A stretch of 48,472 nt of DNA, from the NCBI RefSeq assembly GCF_017881085.1, contig NZ_JADGRI010000005.1, positions 1 to 48,472 of the forward strand. The letters run 5' to 3'. Positions 46,448-48,472 of the stretch are shown piece by piece (within the stretch, counting starts at the first letter, position 1; each line of letters begins with the position of its first letter). This DNA comes from Bradyrhizobium sp. (GTDB lineage: Bacteria; Pseudomonadota; Alphaproteobacteria; Rhizobiales; Xanthobacteraceae). The notes beneath the pieces were generated by a model. It had not been told where the DNA came from. It saw only the letters and a list, made by a program, of their open reading frames with translations, and ran no database searches. The position numbers and the translations under genes were made by a program.

Positions 46448-47527
46448 ATGTCCGCTAACAACGCCCTTCACATCGCCGTGCTCGCCGGCGACGGCATCGG
46501 GCCTGAAGTGATGGCTCCGGCGCTCGAAGTTCTGCGCAAGGTCGAGGCGACCACCGACCTGAAGTTTCGCTTCACCGACGCGCCGGCCGGCGCCAACGAA
46601 TATCTCGCGACCGGCAAATCGATGCCGGACTCCACCGTGCGGCTGTGTGACGAGGCGGACGCGATCCTGCTCGGCGCCTGCGGGCTTCCTTCTGTGCGCT
46701 ACCCCGACAACACCGAGATCATGCCGCAGGTCGAGCTGCGATTTCACTTCGACCTCTATGCCGGCGTGCGCCCGGCGCGGCTCATTCCCGGCGTCCCCAG
46801 CCCGATCGTCGGCGCCGACCAGCGCGGCATCGATCTCGTGGTGATCCGGGAGTCCACCGAGGGCCTGTTCGCCTCGATGGGCAAGGGCGTCGTCACCGAC
46901 ACCGAGGCGCGCGAGACGCTGGTCATCACGCGAAAGACCTCGGAGCGGTTGTTCGAGTTCTCGTTCCGGCTGGCGGAACGCCGCAAGGCGCGCGGCCGAC
47001 CCGGCCAGCTCACCTGCGTCGACAAGGCCAATGTGTTCAAGGCCTTTGCCTTCTTTCGTGAGATGTTCGACGAAGCGGCCAAACGTCATCCGGATGTCAG
47101 GACCGACCGGCTTTATGTCGATGCCTGCTCGGCGCTCTTGGTAAAACGGCCCTGGGATTTCGACGTCATGGTGATGGAGAATATGTTCGGCGACATCCTC
47201 TCCGACATGACCGCCGGCCTGATCGGCGGCATGGGCATGGCGCCGTCCGCCGATATCGGCGACACCCACGCGGTGTTCCAGCCTTGCCACGGCACCGCGC
47301 CTGATATCATGGGACAGGGCAAGGCCAATCCCACCGGCATGATCCTCTCCGCCGCGATGATGCTGGACTGGCTGGCCGACAAGCACGGGCTGGAGTCCGC
47401 TGCCGAAGCGGCTCAAAGCATCGAGCGCGCGGTCGACAAGGCCTATGCAGATGGTATCAAGCCGATGGAATTCGGCGGCGGCAACGGGACGGCGGATATC
47501 GCCAAGGCCGTCCTGGCGGCGCTGTGA
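46448..47527 (+). CDS. Isocitrate/isopropylmalate dehydrogenase family protein
   Basis: IAVLAGDGIGPEVMAPALEVL; DLVVIRESTEGLF; HGTAPDIMGQGKANPTGMILSAAMML. Confidence 0.9.
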   Translation: MSANNALHIAVLAGDGIGPEVMAPALEVLRKVEATTDLKFRFTDAPAGANEYLATGKSMPDSTVRLCDEADAILLGACGLPSVRYPDNTEIMPQVELRFHFDLYAGVRPARLIPGVPSPIVGADQRGIDLVVIRESTEGLFASMGKGVVTDTEARETLVITRKTSERLFEFSFRLAERRKARGRPGQLTCVDKANVFKAFAFFREMFDEAAKRHPDVRTDRLYVDACSALLVKRPWDFDVMVMENMFGDILSDMTAGLIGGMGMAPSADIGDTHAVFQPCHGTAPDIMGQGKANPTGMILSAAMMLDWLADKHGLESAAEAAQSIERAVDKAYADGIKPMEFGGGNGTADIAKAVLAAL

Positions 47528-47537
47528 GGGCGGGCAT

Positions 47538-48472
47538 GTGAAACGGCGTCAAGTTCTTGGTGCGCTCGGTGCAACCGCGATCGCTTGGCCGCTCGGCGTG
47601 CGGGCTCAGCAGCCGGAGCGGATGCGCCACATCGGTGTGCTTGTCGGATTGGCACAGGGCACGAACGATCCCGCTGCCGAGGTTTTCCTCCGGGCCTTTC
47701 GCGATGCGATGCAGCAGTCGGGATGGATTGAGGACAAGAACATCCGCATCGACTACCGGTTTGGCGGGACGCTCGCCAATCTCGCAAAGACCGATGCGTC
47801 CGCCGCCGAGCTTGTCGCGCTTTCTCCCGAACTGATCTATGCCCAGGGATTGCCGTCGACGCTGGCGTTGCATCGAAAAACCAGCACGATTCCCATCGTC
47901 TTCACCCAGGTGGCCGATCCGGTCGGCTTCGGCCTGGCCGATAGCGTGGGACATCCCGGCGGCAATGTCACCGGCTTCGTGGTCTGGGACCTTTCTATCG
48001 GCGGCAAGTGGATGCAGCTGCTTCGCGAACTCATCCCCGACCTCACCCATGTCGGCATCCTCTACAACCCGGACACCACGGCCTATGCGCCGCCGCTGGT
48101 CGCCGCGGCCAGGGCCGCCGCCGGAAGCGTAGAGGTCATCGAGTGTCATGCCCACAGTGACAGCGAGATCGAAACCGCGCTTTCCTCGCTCAGCCGTCAG
48201 CCGCATGGCGCTCTGATAGTGATCCCGGAGCCGTTCACGAACGCGCACCGCGACCAGATCATTGCACAATGCGCGCAATCCGGCCTGCCGGCCCTCAATT
48301 CCGTGCTCAGTGCCGTGGATCATGGTGCGCTGATTTCGTATACGGTCGTTCTGGACGAACTGGTACGCAGTCCCGTCGGCTACATCGATCGAATTCTGAA
48401 AGGGGGATCGCCGAGCGATCTGCCCATTCAGGCGCCGAACAAATATGAACTGGCGATCAACCTGAAGACGGC
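47538..48472 (+). CDS. ABC transporter substrate-binding protein (ABC_sub_bind family), 3' truncated by window edge
   Basis: GTG-initiated frame open to window end: VKRRQVLGALGATAIAWPLGVRAQQPERMRHIGVLVG...IPIVFTQVADPVGFGLADSVGHPGGNVTGF...GILYNPDTTAYAPPLVAAARAAA. Not listed in the ORF track. Confidence 0.88.
   Translation, partial: MKRRQVLGALGATAIAWPLGVRAQQPERMRHIGVLVGLAQGTNDPAAEVFLRAFRDAMQQSGWIEDKNIRIDYRFGGTLANLAKTDASAAELVALSPELIYAQGLPSTLALHRKTSTIPIVFTQVADPVGFGLADSVGHPGGNVTGFVVWDLSIGGKWMQLLRELIPDLTHVGILYNPDTTAYAPPLVAAARAAAGSVEVIECHAHSDSEIETALSSLSRQPHGALIVIPEPFTNAHRDQIIAQCAQSGLPALNSVLSAVDHGALISYTVVLDELVRSPVGYIDRILKGGSPSDLPIQAPNKYELAINLKT

Noticed and set aside
1-48472. CRISPR arrays, tRNA/rRNA genes, transposase-bearing IS elements, prophage or known defence systems
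   Set aside because: None recognised on reading. The repeats seen are dispersed palindromic elements without regular spacing, and no transposase or integrase ORF is present.

Overview
The window looks like a Bradyrhizobium-type alphaproteobacterial chromosome segment: high GC, dense operons and typical Bradyrhizobiaceae dispersed palindromic repeats. The taxonomic call is inference from gene content. From left to right: (1) a catabolic-looking block (TPP enzyme, SDR, two FAD_binding_2 flavoproteins, cupin, sugar-phosphate-isomerase-like protein), facing an operon of ABC permease, epimerase, GNAT, DapA-like protein and ABC ATPase, with a TetR regulator and a divergent NMT1-like substrate-binding protein; (2) an alkylsulfatase with a duplicated 3' fragment, then a VOC protein; (3) a glycan/stress block (GT4, MsbA-like ABC exporter, amylo-alpha-1,6-glucosidase, PRC-barrel, MFS); (4) the complete microaerobic regulon fixK - receiver-only regulator - fixJ - fixL // USP - CBS - fixNOQP - fixGHIS, then a convergent glgA; (5) a CoA-transferase, oligopeptide-type ABC transporter, alcohol dehydrogenase and isopropylmalate-dehydrogenase-like block, with a truncated ABC_sub_bind gene running off the right edge. 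fixQ, fixS and the right-edge gene are missing or mis-framed in the supplied ORF track. The most useful second-look items are: the FixJ/FixK site architecture, including a FixK box that overlaps the fixJ stop codon in front of a receiver-only gene (possible FixT-like feedback); a degenerate FixK box before the USP-CBS pair; a matched TetR operator pair that may define an uncharacterised catabolic regulon; and the 46-bp alkylsulfatase 3'-end duplication.
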